DNA of 64,000 nt. Origin: Candidatus Peribacteria bacterium (GTDB lineage: Bacteria > Patescibacteriota > Gracilibacteria > Peribacterales > Peribacteraceae). The stretch lies in assembly GCA_023245775.1 (NCBI GenBank), contig JAHFJR010000001.1, positions 1 to 64,000 of the forward strand, in the 5' to 3' direction. Positions 55,877-63,755 of this stretch are shown piece after piece (the first letter of the stretch is position 1; the number at the start of each line of letters is the position of its first letter). A program made the position numbers and the translations under genes. Below the pieces are notes generated by a model. That model searched no databases and had not been told where the DNA came from. It saw only the letters and a list, made by a program, of their open reading frames with translations.

Positions 55877-56599
55877 ATGCAAAAGATCACCGTCGATCTC
55901 GTGCTCAGAACACTCAAGAAACTCTATCCCAATGCGAAGTGCAGTCTCGATTGGACGACACCGCTCGAGCTCCTCGTTGCCACGATTCTCTCGGCACAGT
56001 GCACGGACAAGCGCGTGAATATCGTCACGAAGTTCCTCTTCAAGAAGTACCGATCTCCACAGGAGTACGTTCGTGTGCCTGTCTCCGAATTGGAGCGGGA
56101 TATTCACTCGTGCGGAACGTACAAGATGAAAACAAGGGCGATCCAAGAGACGTGCAGGACGATCCTTCGTGATTTCAAGGGTGAGGTGCCGCGCACGATG
56201 CGCGAGATGCTGATACTCCGCGGTGTTGGTCGGAAAACTGCGTCGATCGTGCTGTCGACGGCCTATGGCCTCATCGAAGGAATTCCGGTTGATACGCACT
56301 GCATCCGCTTGAGTCGTCGCCTTGGACTGACGAGGCAGAAAGAGCAGGGCAAGATCGAAACAGATCTGATGAAAAAAACTCCGCGCAGAGATTGGGCAAT
56401 GTTATCACATCTCCTCGTAGCACATGGGCGCAGCGTGTGCTTTGCACGGAGTCCGAAGTGTTCGGAGTGTGTCTTCAAGAAGACGTGTCCGAGTTCCACC
56501 TCACTCCGTCCCGCCGAGCGGGCCACCTCTCTCCCTAGTCGGGAGAGAGGAATCCAAGGGAAACTTCATTTGAAGAAGAAACGGAGTTCCCCTTCTTAA
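55877..56599 (+). CDS. nth: Endonuclease III with repeat-derived C-terminal tail
   Basis: LELLVATILSAQCTDKRVNIVTKFLF...ILRGVGRKTASIVLSTAYG...VDTHCIRLSRRLG; CFARSPKCSECVFKKTCPS. Confidence 0.94.
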   Translation: MQKITVDLVLRTLKKLYPNAKCSLDWTTPLELLVATILSAQCTDKRVNIVTKFLFKKYRSPQEYVRVPVSELERDIHSCGTYKMKTRAIQETCRTILRDFKGEVPRTMREMLILRGVGRKTASIVLSTAYGLIEGIPVDTHCIRLSRRLGLTRQKEQGKIETDLMKKTPRRDWAMLSHLLVAHGRSVCFARSPKCSECVFKKTCPSSTSLRPAERATSLPSRERGIQGKLHLKKKRSSPS

Positions 56600-56714
56600 A
56601 AAAAGAAGAGTTTTCCGCTTTCTTTCTCCCGCATCAGCGGGAGAGAGTGTCCGGCACCCTTTCGCAAAAGGTGCTGGACGAGAGAGGATCAGGGAGAAGG
56701 GGTCAGGGGATGAG
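56499..56714. repeat. Long hairpin-rich dispersed repeat, copy 2 (inverted relative to 39959-40083)
   Basis: CCTCACTCCGTCCCGCCGAGCGGGCCACCTCTCTCCCTAGTCGGGAGAGAGG...GATCAGGGAGAAGGGGTCAGGGGATGAGG. Confidence 0.85.
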
Positions 56715-56735
56715 GTGCGTGCTACACTTCCCTCC

Positions 56736-57281
56736 ATGCAACGTCTACTGCTGATCTTCGCCGCTCTCGTGTGCATTCTTTTATTTGGTTGGGGCATGCA
56801 CCGCCTCTTCGTGCTTCCTAGCGAAGAGCCACCGATTGCTGAAACGAGCGATGCAGACACTCCTTCTCTCTCATCATCCGCTTCATCTCTGAATCTCATC
56901 GTTCGAGTCTCGCCGCTGCTCCGCAAGCAGGGGATGCCCCCACCATCAGGACAGGTCTCTTCTTCGCCCTCCGTTCCGTATGACTTCTACACGTCTCCAG
57001 AGCAAACCCGTGGGAAGAGCGTCGTTCTCTTCTTCGTCGATGCGGAAGATCCGTTCTCTCTCTCACACGATGCACTCATCACGACGCTCTCCGCATCAGC
57101 GCAGCTGAAGATTCCGACGTACCGCGTCGATTTTTCCACTGCAATGGGCATGAAAATCACCTATGGTGTTGTCGTGCCTGATACGTTTGTCTTCGTCGAT
57201 GCGAACGGTGTTCGTCAGCAGTCTCTCATCCATCCACGTGACGATGAACTGAAGATATTTCTTACTTCTTCCCACCCTTGA
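56736..57281 (+). CDS. Hypothetical thioredoxin-fold-like exported protein
   Basis: N-terminal TM, GKSVVLFFVDAEDPFSLSHDALI; TTGA junction with DipZ-like gene. Confidence 0.6.
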   Translation: MQRLLLIFAALVCILLFGWGMHRLFVLPSEEPPIAETSDADTPSLSSSASSLNLIVRVSPLLRKQGMPPPSGQVSSSPSVPYDFYTSPEQTRGKSVVLFFVDAEDPFSLSHDALITTLSASAQLKIPTYRVDFSTAMGMKITYGVVVPDTFVFVDANGVRQQSLIHPRDDELKIFLTSSHP

Positions 57282-57283
57282 GC

Positions 57284-59170
57284 ATGGCTCTCTACCTCAC
57301 GCTCTTCCTTGCAGGTCTGCTCACGATTCTGCTTCCGTGTATCCTCCCACTGATTCCGATCGTGCTCGGTGTCAGCATCGTAGGACGGAGTAAGTGGCGA
57401 CCGCTTCTGACGGTTGCTGGCATGGTGCTGAGTTTCGTCGGGTTCACGTTCCTGCTCCTCGTTGTTCTGAAACAGTTTGTCGAACTTGCCGATTACATCC
57501 ATATTGCGACGAACTACATTCTCCTGCTGTTTGGCATCGGGTTTGCGATTCACAACCGCTGGATTGGTTTCATTGGTGCGATCCTTGGGGGATTGTTCTT
57601 CACGGCGAAGGGTGTACCTGCAGTTCTTCTCGCGATGCTGTCAGGCATTCTGCTGCTGTCCATTGGTTCAACTCTTGCAACAAGACTCCAAGAATTTGGA
57701 TCAACAGTTCAGACGAAGACACGCAGTGAATTTGGTGCGGATTCTCCTCTCACGGCGTTCGTGATTGGCCTGACACTCGGTTTGGTCTGGGTCCCCTGCG
57801 CAGGGCCGGCTCTCGGTTTTGCCCTCGCTCTCGTTCGAGAGAAGCCGGGTATCGAAGCAGCTCTCGCTCTCACGGCCTACGCTGCGGGCACGGGACTTCC
57901 GTTGCTCCTGATTGGATACGGCGGACAGGCAGTCGTTCACTCGGTCAGATCATTCACGAAGTACACGGGAATGGTGAAAATCGTTGCGGGAATTCTGCTC
58001 ATCATTACTGCCGTGCTTCTTCAGTTGAATATATTTCAGGATCTGCAGGTCTGGCTTGCCTCGAAGACACGTTTTGGCTCCATCGGCACGCGCATCGAGG
58101 AGAGAATTGTCGGGAATCAGTTTGACCAGCCGACTGTATCAGCATCTTCGGCGTCTTCAGAATCTTCTGCACCTTCTTCCTCACCTTCTATACTTTCCAA
58201 ACCTTCAATACCTACCTCACTTTCCACCATGCAGCTCCCCACCCTCCCGCAGATTTCAAGAGCTCCCGAATTTACCGGTCTTGGGCCTTGGCATAACTCA
58301 GAGCCTCTCACACTTGCGAGTCTGAAGGGAAAGGTCGTCCTCGTCGATTTCTGGACCTACAGCTGCATCAATTGCATTCGTACATTGCCGTACATTCAAG
58401 GGTACTGGGACAAATACAGGGATACCGGAAAGTTTGTGATCGTTGCCGTCCACACACCGGAATTTACCTTTGAGAAGAGTGAGGCGAACGTAGCGGAGGC
58501 GATCAAGCATCACAGCCTCACGTATCCCGTCGCGCAGGACAATGACTATGGAACGTGGACGGCGTTTGCCAATCACTACTGGCCCGCGAAGTACCTGATC
58601 GATGCGCAGGGGTACATCCGGTACACGCACTTCGGAGAGGGGAACTACGAAGAGACAGATGCTGCGATTGCGAGTTTGCTCAAAGAGGCCGGTATAGTGG
58701 CTAGTGATCAGTGGTCAGTGGCTAGTAGCGAAGCTCAGAAGAGATCGGGGGGACCGATCAGCCCTGAAACCTATGTTGGAGCACGCAGCTGGCCTGCATT
58801 TGGGAATAGCCTTGGTGATCCGGATGGAGATCAACATGCATATCAGGCTCCTGAGAAATTGGTGCTCAACAAGTATTATTTGAATGGAACATGGCAACTC
58901 TCCGATGATCAAGAATCTCAGAACTTGCTGAGCGCAGAAGGCGAAGTGCGCATGCGCTTCGTCGGCGGGGAGATGAACCTCGTTCTTGGCTTATCAGAGG
59001 GCTCGAAGCCCGTTCAAGCAGACATCATCGTCGATGGTAAATCGTTCAAGACCGTCACCATCGACCGCCACGACCTCTTCAACTTGTTCACAGGCGACTA
59101 CGGCGAGCACGACGTTATCTTGAAACTGTATGGCAAAGGCGTTGAAGCCTTTGCGTTTACGTTTGGGTAG
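57284..59170 (+). CDS. DipZ-like fusion: CcdA/DsbD TM domain + thioredoxin + C-terminal domain; repeat insert
   Basis: LAGLLTILLPCILPLIPIVLG...VWVPCAGPALG...VVLVDFWTYSCINCIRTLPYIQGYWDKY. Confidence 0.9.
   Translation: MALYLTLFLAGLLTILLPCILPLIPIVLGVSIVGRSKWRPLLTVAGMVLSFVGFTFLLLVVLKQFVELADYIHIATNYILLLFGIGFAIHNRWIGFIGAILGGLFFTAKGVPAVLLAMLSGILLLSIGSTLATRLQEFGSTVQTKTRSEFGADSPLTAFVIGLTLGLVWVPCAGPALGFALALVREKPGIEAALALTAYAAGTGLPLLLIGYGGQAVVHSVRSFTKYTGMVKIVAGILLIITAVLLQLNIFQDLQVWLASKTRFGSIGTRIEERIVGNQFDQPTVSASSASSESSAPSSSPSILSKPSIPTSLSTMQLPTLPQISRAPEFTGLGPWHNSEPLTLASLKGKVVLVDFWTYSCINCIRTLPYIQGYWDKYRDTGKFVIVAVHTPEFTFEKSEANVAEAIKHHSLTYPVAQDNDYGTWTAFANHYWPAKYLIDAQGYIRYTHFGEGNYEETDAAIASLLKEAGIVASDQWSVASSEAQKRSGGPISPETYVGARSWPAFGNSLGDPDGDQHAYQAPEKLVLNKYYLNGTWQLSDDQESQNLLSAEGEVRMRFVGGEMNLVLGLSEGSKPVQADIIVDGKSFKTVTIDRHDLFNLFTGDYGEHDVILKLYGKGVEAFAFTFG
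58696..58728. repeat. AGTGATCAGTGGTCAGTGGCTAGTA coding repeat
   Basis: 25 nt (58703-58727) identical to 47045-47069 in guaA; one mismatch to 48059-48083. Confidence 0.95.
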
Positions 59171-59200
59171 TTCTAGGGATTTGGGAGGCCATGCTGATCA

Positions 59201-60613
59201 TCATTTCATGAGATCAGGCACGAAGTCCGGTGGATATCCGATGATGCCCATTTCCGGAAGATCGAGTCCTGCGATTTCATCCGCGCTGGAGACGCGGAGA
59301 AGCTTGAACGCGTCGAGGATCTTGAAGAAGACGTAGGTGAGGCTGCCGACGACAACGATGATCGACGCGACTTCGAGGAGTTGTGCGAAGATCTGCGTCG
59401 TGCCTCCATACAGGAGACCGATGACGGGAGAAGCGACTCCGTTCCATCCTGCTGTATCCGGATTTCCGTTCGCGAAGATGCCGACCGCGAGCACCCCCCA
59501 GATCCCAGTACAGAAGTGCACGGGGACGGCGCCGACGGGATCATCGATCCTGCATTTCTCAAGGAGCACCGAGGCAACGCAGACCCAGACACCGGCGATG
59601 AGACCGATCAGGATCGAGGCTGAGGGAGTCACGAACGCACAGGGGGCCGTGATCGCAACGAGTCCAGCGAGCACGCCGTTCACGCACATCGCGGGATCCG
59701 GTTTCTTTGCCGCGCTACAGCACCACATGTAGAGCATGGCGGAACATCCACCCGCCGCACCCGCAAGCAGTGTATTGACTGCGGCGAGGGTGGCCAGATT
59801 TGCGGCTGCTCCCGTGAAGCCGAGGGCGGAGCCCGGGTTGAATCCGAACCAGCCGAAGAACAGGATGATCGTGCCGAGGATTCCGAGTGAGATGCTGTGA
59901 CCGGGAATGACATTCGCAGAACCGTTCCGATTGAATTTCCCGATGCGCGGTCCGAGGACCATCGCACCGACGAGTCCAACCGTGCCCCCGATCATGTGGA
60001 CGACGCCTGATCCGGCGAAATCCACCGCACCGTTACCAAGCCCCATCGTGCGTCCGAGATCCGCAAGCCAGCCACCGCCCCACACCCAGCCGCCGACGAG
60101 CGGATAGATGAACATGCTCACCCAGAGACCCATGAGTACGAATCCGATGAACTTGAGTCGTTCCGCCATCGAGCCGGTCGGGATCGTGGCTGCCGTATCC
60201 ATGAAGACCATCTGGAAGAGGAAGAACGCGAGCACACCGGTATTTGCACCGAGTCCACCGAGCATGAAGCCGCTCCAGCCAAGAACGCCCGATCCGCCGA
60301 TCATGATTGAATCATTGAGAAGCCCTCCCCAGTCACCGAGTGTCGTGGGTGAGAAGGCGAAGGCATCGTGTCCGGCGACTGCCGGATAGAGGACATTCAC
60401 TCCGCCAAATTGCAGTGCGAATCCGGTCAACCAGTATCCGACTGCACCGATGCAGAACACCATCATATTCATCATCATCGTGTGTGCGACGTTCTTGTTC
60501 CTCGTGAAACCGGTTTCCACAAGCGCAAAGCCCGCTTGCATGAAGAAGACGAGAAATCCGCAGAGGAGAACCCAGAAGATGTTGATCGATTGCGCGAGGG
60601 AAGCGGTGTCCAT
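59201..60613 (-). CDS. amt: Ammonium transporter
   Basis: VLLCGFLVFFMQAGFALVETGFTRNKN...GSGVVHMIGGTVGLVGAMVLGPRIGKF. Confidence 0.95.
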   Translation of the reverse strand: MDTASLAQSINIFWVLLCGFLVFFMQAGFALVETGFTRNKNVAHTMMMNMMVFCIGAVGYWLTGFALQFGGVNVLYPAVAGHDAFAFSPTTLGDWGGLLNDSIMIGGSGVLGWSGFMLGGLGANTGVLAFFLFQMVFMDTAATIPTGSMAERLKFIGFVLMGLWVSMFIYPLVGGWVWGGGWLADLGRTMGLGNGAVDFAGSGVVHMIGGTVGLVGAMVLGPRIGKFNRNGSANVIPGHSISLGILGTIILFFGWFGFNPGSALGFTGAAANLATLAAVNTLLAGAAGGCSAMLYMWCCSAAKKPDPAMCVNGVLAGLVAITAPCAFVTPSASILIGLIAGVWVCVASVLLEKCRIDDPVGAVPVHFCTGIWGVLAVGIFANGNPDTAGWNGVASPVIGLLYGGTTQIFAQLLEVASIIVVVGSLTYVFFKILDAFKLLRVSSADEIAGLDLPEMGIIGYPPDFVPDLMK

Positions 60614-60624
60614 AGGGAGGAGGG

Positions 60625-60710
60625 AAGTGGTTAGTGATGAGTGGTTAGTAATTAGTGGGTAGTGGGAAGGAGTGGTAGAGAACTAATCACGAATCACTAT
60701 CTACTACCTT
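60625..60710. repeat. AGTGGTTAGTGA-type short-period repeat, inverted arms
   Basis: AGTGGTTAGTGATGAGTGGTTAGTAATTAGTGGGTAGTGGG ... AACTAATCACGAATCACTATCTACTACC. Confidence 0.85.
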
Positions 60711-60714
60711 CTCG

Positions 60715-62130
60715 TCATACATCGTAATACTTATAGAACTCACTCGGGGTTGGTCGCTTGCGTTCATCGGCCACTTCGTCGCGTTTTGTGGCGATGAAAT
60801 CCATCAGGTATTGCTTCGTGAACACGCCGCCTTCCAGCAGGAACGCATGATCCTTCTCCAGCGCATCGAGGGCTTCGCTCAGGTCTTCCGGTGCGTGCGG
60901 AATGCGTGCGAGTTTCTTCGGATCCATCTGATACAAGTTCTCGTCGGTCGGAGAACCCGGTCCGATCTTCTTCTTGATGCCATCGAGACCGGCAAGCAGC
61001 ATTGCGGAGAACGCGACATACGGATTGGCTGCGGCGTCCGGTGAACGGAGTTCGACACGCTTCGCCTTGGGGTTTTCTGAGTACATTGGGATTCTGATTG
61101 CGGCCGAGCGATTTCTGGCCGAGTAGATGAAGTTCACCGGTGCCTCGAACCCCGGCACGAGACGTTTGTAGCTATTCGTCGTCGGGTTGCAGAGCGCGCA
61201 GAGAGCCCTCGCATGCTTCATGAGGCCGCCCATGTAGTACATCGCCATCTTGCTGAGTCCCGCGTACTCACTTCCGGCGAAGAGCGGTTTTCCACCTTTC
61301 CAGAGGCTCTGGTGCGTGTGCATGCCGGACCCGTTATCGCCGAAGATGGGCTTTGGCATGAATGTTACGCTTTTTCCATGACGCTTTGCGACGTTTCTCG
61401 TGATGTATTTGTAGCGGATGAGTTTGTCCGCGCTCCGAAGCAGCGTATCGAACTTCATATCGATCTCCGCTTGGCCGCCGGTGGCTACTTCATGGTGAAA
61501 TGTTTCGATCTCGATGCCTGCTTTCTCCATCTCCTTCACCATCTCGGCACGGAGATCCTGCAGCGTATCGAACGGAGAAGCCGGGAAGTAGCCCTCCTTG
61601 TGGCGGATGGTGTAGCCGAGATTCGGGCAGCAGTCATCGCTATTCTTGCCGGAATTCCATGTTGCTTCTTCACTGTCCACGCAGTAGTGGGCCCCGCTCA
61701 CGCTCGAGGCGTAGCTCACGTGATCGAAGATGAAGAACTCCGCTTCGGGTCCGAAGTACGCCGTGTCGGCAAGCCCGCTTTTCTGCAGATACTCCATCGC
61801 ATTCTTGGCGATCGTTCTAGGACTTCGTTCATAGAATTCCTTCTTCATTGGCTCGCGCACGTCGCAGAGCATCGAGAGGGTCGGTTCAGCTGTGAACGGG
61901 TCGAGAATGGCGGTATCGGGATCCGGAATGAGGAGCATGTCGGACTCCTGAATCTGCTGGAAACCGCGGATACTGGAGCCATCGAAGCCTCCGCCGTCCT
62001 TCAGCACATCAGGGAGCTGGTGGATGGGCTTACTGGTGTGATGCAGCGTACCTGGCACGTCGACGAAGGTGAGATCGAGGACGGTGCAATGGTGTTTCTT
62101 TGCGAGGACGAGGACGTCTTTGGCGGTCAT
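60715..62130 (-). CDS. glnA: Glutamine synthetase type I
   Basis: TAKDVLVLAKKHHCTVLDLTFVDVPGTLHHTSKP...GFDGSSIRGFQQIQESDMLLIPD...FMPKPIFGDNGSGMHTHQSLWKGG. Confidence 0.96.
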   Translation of the reverse strand: MTAKDVLVLAKKHHCTVLDLTFVDVPGTLHHTSKPIHQLPDVLKDGGGFDGSSIRGFQQIQESDMLLIPDPDTAILDPFTAEPTLSMLCDVREPMKKEFYERSPRTIAKNAMEYLQKSGLADTAYFGPEAEFFIFDHVSYASSVSGAHYCVDSEEATWNSGKNSDDCCPNLGYTIRHKEGYFPASPFDTLQDLRAEMVKEMEKAGIEIETFHHEVATGGQAEIDMKFDTLLRSADKLIRYKYITRNVAKRHGKSVTFMPKPIFGDNGSGMHTHQSLWKGGKPLFAGSEYAGLSKMAMYYMGGLMKHARALCALCNPTTNSYKRLVPGFEAPVNFIYSARNRSAAIRIPMYSENPKAKRVELRSPDAAANPYVAFSAMLLAGLDGIKKKIGPGSPTDENLYQMDPKKLARIPHAPEDLSEALDALEKDHAFLLEGGVFTKQYLMDFIATKRDEVADERKRPTPSEFYKYYDV

Positions 62131-62143
62131 AGGGGAGGAGGGG

Positions 62144-62210
62144 AGTGGCTAGTAGGTAGTGGTTAGTGATTAATTTTGTACTAATTACTTCCTACTCATC
62201 ACTAACTACT
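62144..62210. repeat. AGTGGTTAGTGA-type short-period repeat, inverted arms, upstream of glnA
   Basis: AGTGGCTAGTAGGTAGTGGTTAGTGATTA...CTAATTACTTCCTACTCATCACTAACTACT. Confidence 0.85.
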
Positions 62211-62477
62211 TCGTTTTTTGTACGCACTTCCTGATGCGACATCAATCGTTGTATTGAACACGAAATTAACTCTGTTTCTTTTTTAAACAACACAACTGTT
62301 CACCATTTTTTGACCATTTGAAAGCCATCTATTCATGGTCTTGTCCTTCAGAATTTCCATACGGATCTCCTGTTGTTCGAAAGTATTACAAGTTGACATT
62401 ATGGTATTTTTCTCCACACTACTCAAGATTTTTCTTCTGTTTCTTCTGCTTCCTTTCACTCCTTTGATTCCTTTTCT

Positions 62478-63290
62478 ATGGCCAAAGACATTATTCATAT
62501 TCTGCAGGCGGTTGGTCTTGATGCGAAGCAGTCGCAACTCTACGTTGCTGGATTACAGCTCGGAACGGCACCGGCGTCTGACTATGCGAAGTCCGCGGGC
62601 ATCAACCGTATCACCACGTATAACTTGCTCGAAGAGTTGGTGCATCGAGGGTACTTCACCGTCATCAAGAAGGTCCGTGCAAAGTGGTACGCGCCCGTTG
62701 CACCCGAGTTTGTGGCTCTGGAAGCCAGAAAGAACACCGAGGCACTCGAGCGTGCGCTTCCCGAACTGCGGTCACTGCAGGGTGCGAAATACAGAAAGCC
62801 ACGTGTCCGCTTCTTCGAGGGATGGGAGGGCGTGCGTCATGTGTACGAAGACACCTTGACTGCTGATAGCGAGCTTCTGAACTTTGCCAACTCCGCAGTC
62901 GTCCGAAAATTCTGGCCGCAGTATGACCTCGAGTACGTTGAGGAGCGTGTGAAGCAGGGCATTGCTCTCCGTGGGATTTCTCCGGACGATTCCACGGGAC
63001 AACGCGTGCACGGAGAAGACCGCGAGAGGCTTCGCGAAATACGTTTGGTCCCTGCACGGGATTTTGATTTTACAAACGAGATCAATATCTACGATCACAA
63101 GGTGGCGATCTGCTCGTTCGATTCCGGTCTGAAGGGTGACAAGGACATGTTCGGCGTGATCATCGAGAGCAAGGAAGTTGCCGAGACCCAGCGGCAGATT
63201 TTTGAGATGGCGTGGCGCTATGCTGCTCTGACGACGCCGAAGAATGAGAAGAAGGGAGAAGGGACGTTCAAGCGAAGAATCATCGCTTGA
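62478..63290 (+). CDS. TrmB-family-like transcriptional regulator
   Basis: LQAVGLDAKQSQLYVAGLQLGTAPASDYAKSAGINRITTYNLLEELVHRGYF wHTH. Confidence 0.88.
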   Translation: MAKDIIHILQAVGLDAKQSQLYVAGLQLGTAPASDYAKSAGINRITTYNLLEELVHRGYFTVIKKVRAKWYAPVAPEFVALEARKNTEALERALPELRSLQGAKYRKPRVRFFEGWEGVRHVYEDTLTADSELLNFANSAVVRKFWPQYDLEYVEERVKQGIALRGISPDDSTGQRVHGEDRERLREIRLVPARDFDFTNEINIYDHKVAICSFDSGLKGDKDMFGVIIESKEVAETQRQIFEMAWRYAALTTPKNEKKGEGTFKRRIIA

Positions 63291-63298
63291 TTCTTGAT

Positions 63299-63700
63299 TT
63301 AACGAAAGTCACCGTATTCGAAAAAATCTTTCTGGTGCTCCTGACCTTCTCGATAGACACCGTGTTTGATGGCGCAGGAATACACTTCGGTTCGGTTCGC
63401 GACTACCTTGCACCAAGCACCGACGGCATTCGCATAGCCGCAATACGTACAGGCAAGTTTTTGTCCGAGGTTGAGCTTGCTCAACTTGTAGCGATCGATG
63501 ATCAGATACTCTCTGAATTTTGCTTTTGGTATGGCATAAATCGAGAAGTACACTTGCTGGTAGATCCAGAGAGAGACATGAATCATAGCAATGAAGGGCA
63601 GCATGCTCCAAATGGCAATCGTTGCAATGATTTGCAGGACGAGTGAACGTGTTTTCAGAAGATGTTTTGTCACAATGAAGCGGTTGATCAGCATATGCAA
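63299..63700 (-). CDS. Small hypothetical membrane-associated protein
   Basis: 133 aa; hydrophobic N-term, GQKLACTYCGYANAVGAWCKVVANRTEVYSCAIKHG. Confidence 0.6.
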   Translation of the reverse strand: MHMLINRFIVTKHLLKTRSLVLQIIATIAIWSMLPFIAMIHVSLWIYQQVYFSIYAIPKAKFREYLIIDRYKLSKLNLGQKLACTYCGYANAVGAWCKVVANRTEVYSCAIKHGVYREGQEHQKDFFEYGDFR

Positions 63701-63755
63701 AGTCTAACACATCAGACTTGTTCGAAAGACGGTAGCGCTTGTAGGATCGTCTCCT

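Noticed and set aside
61213-62166. 317-aa plus-strand ORF
   Set aside because: Antisense to glnA; shadow ORF.
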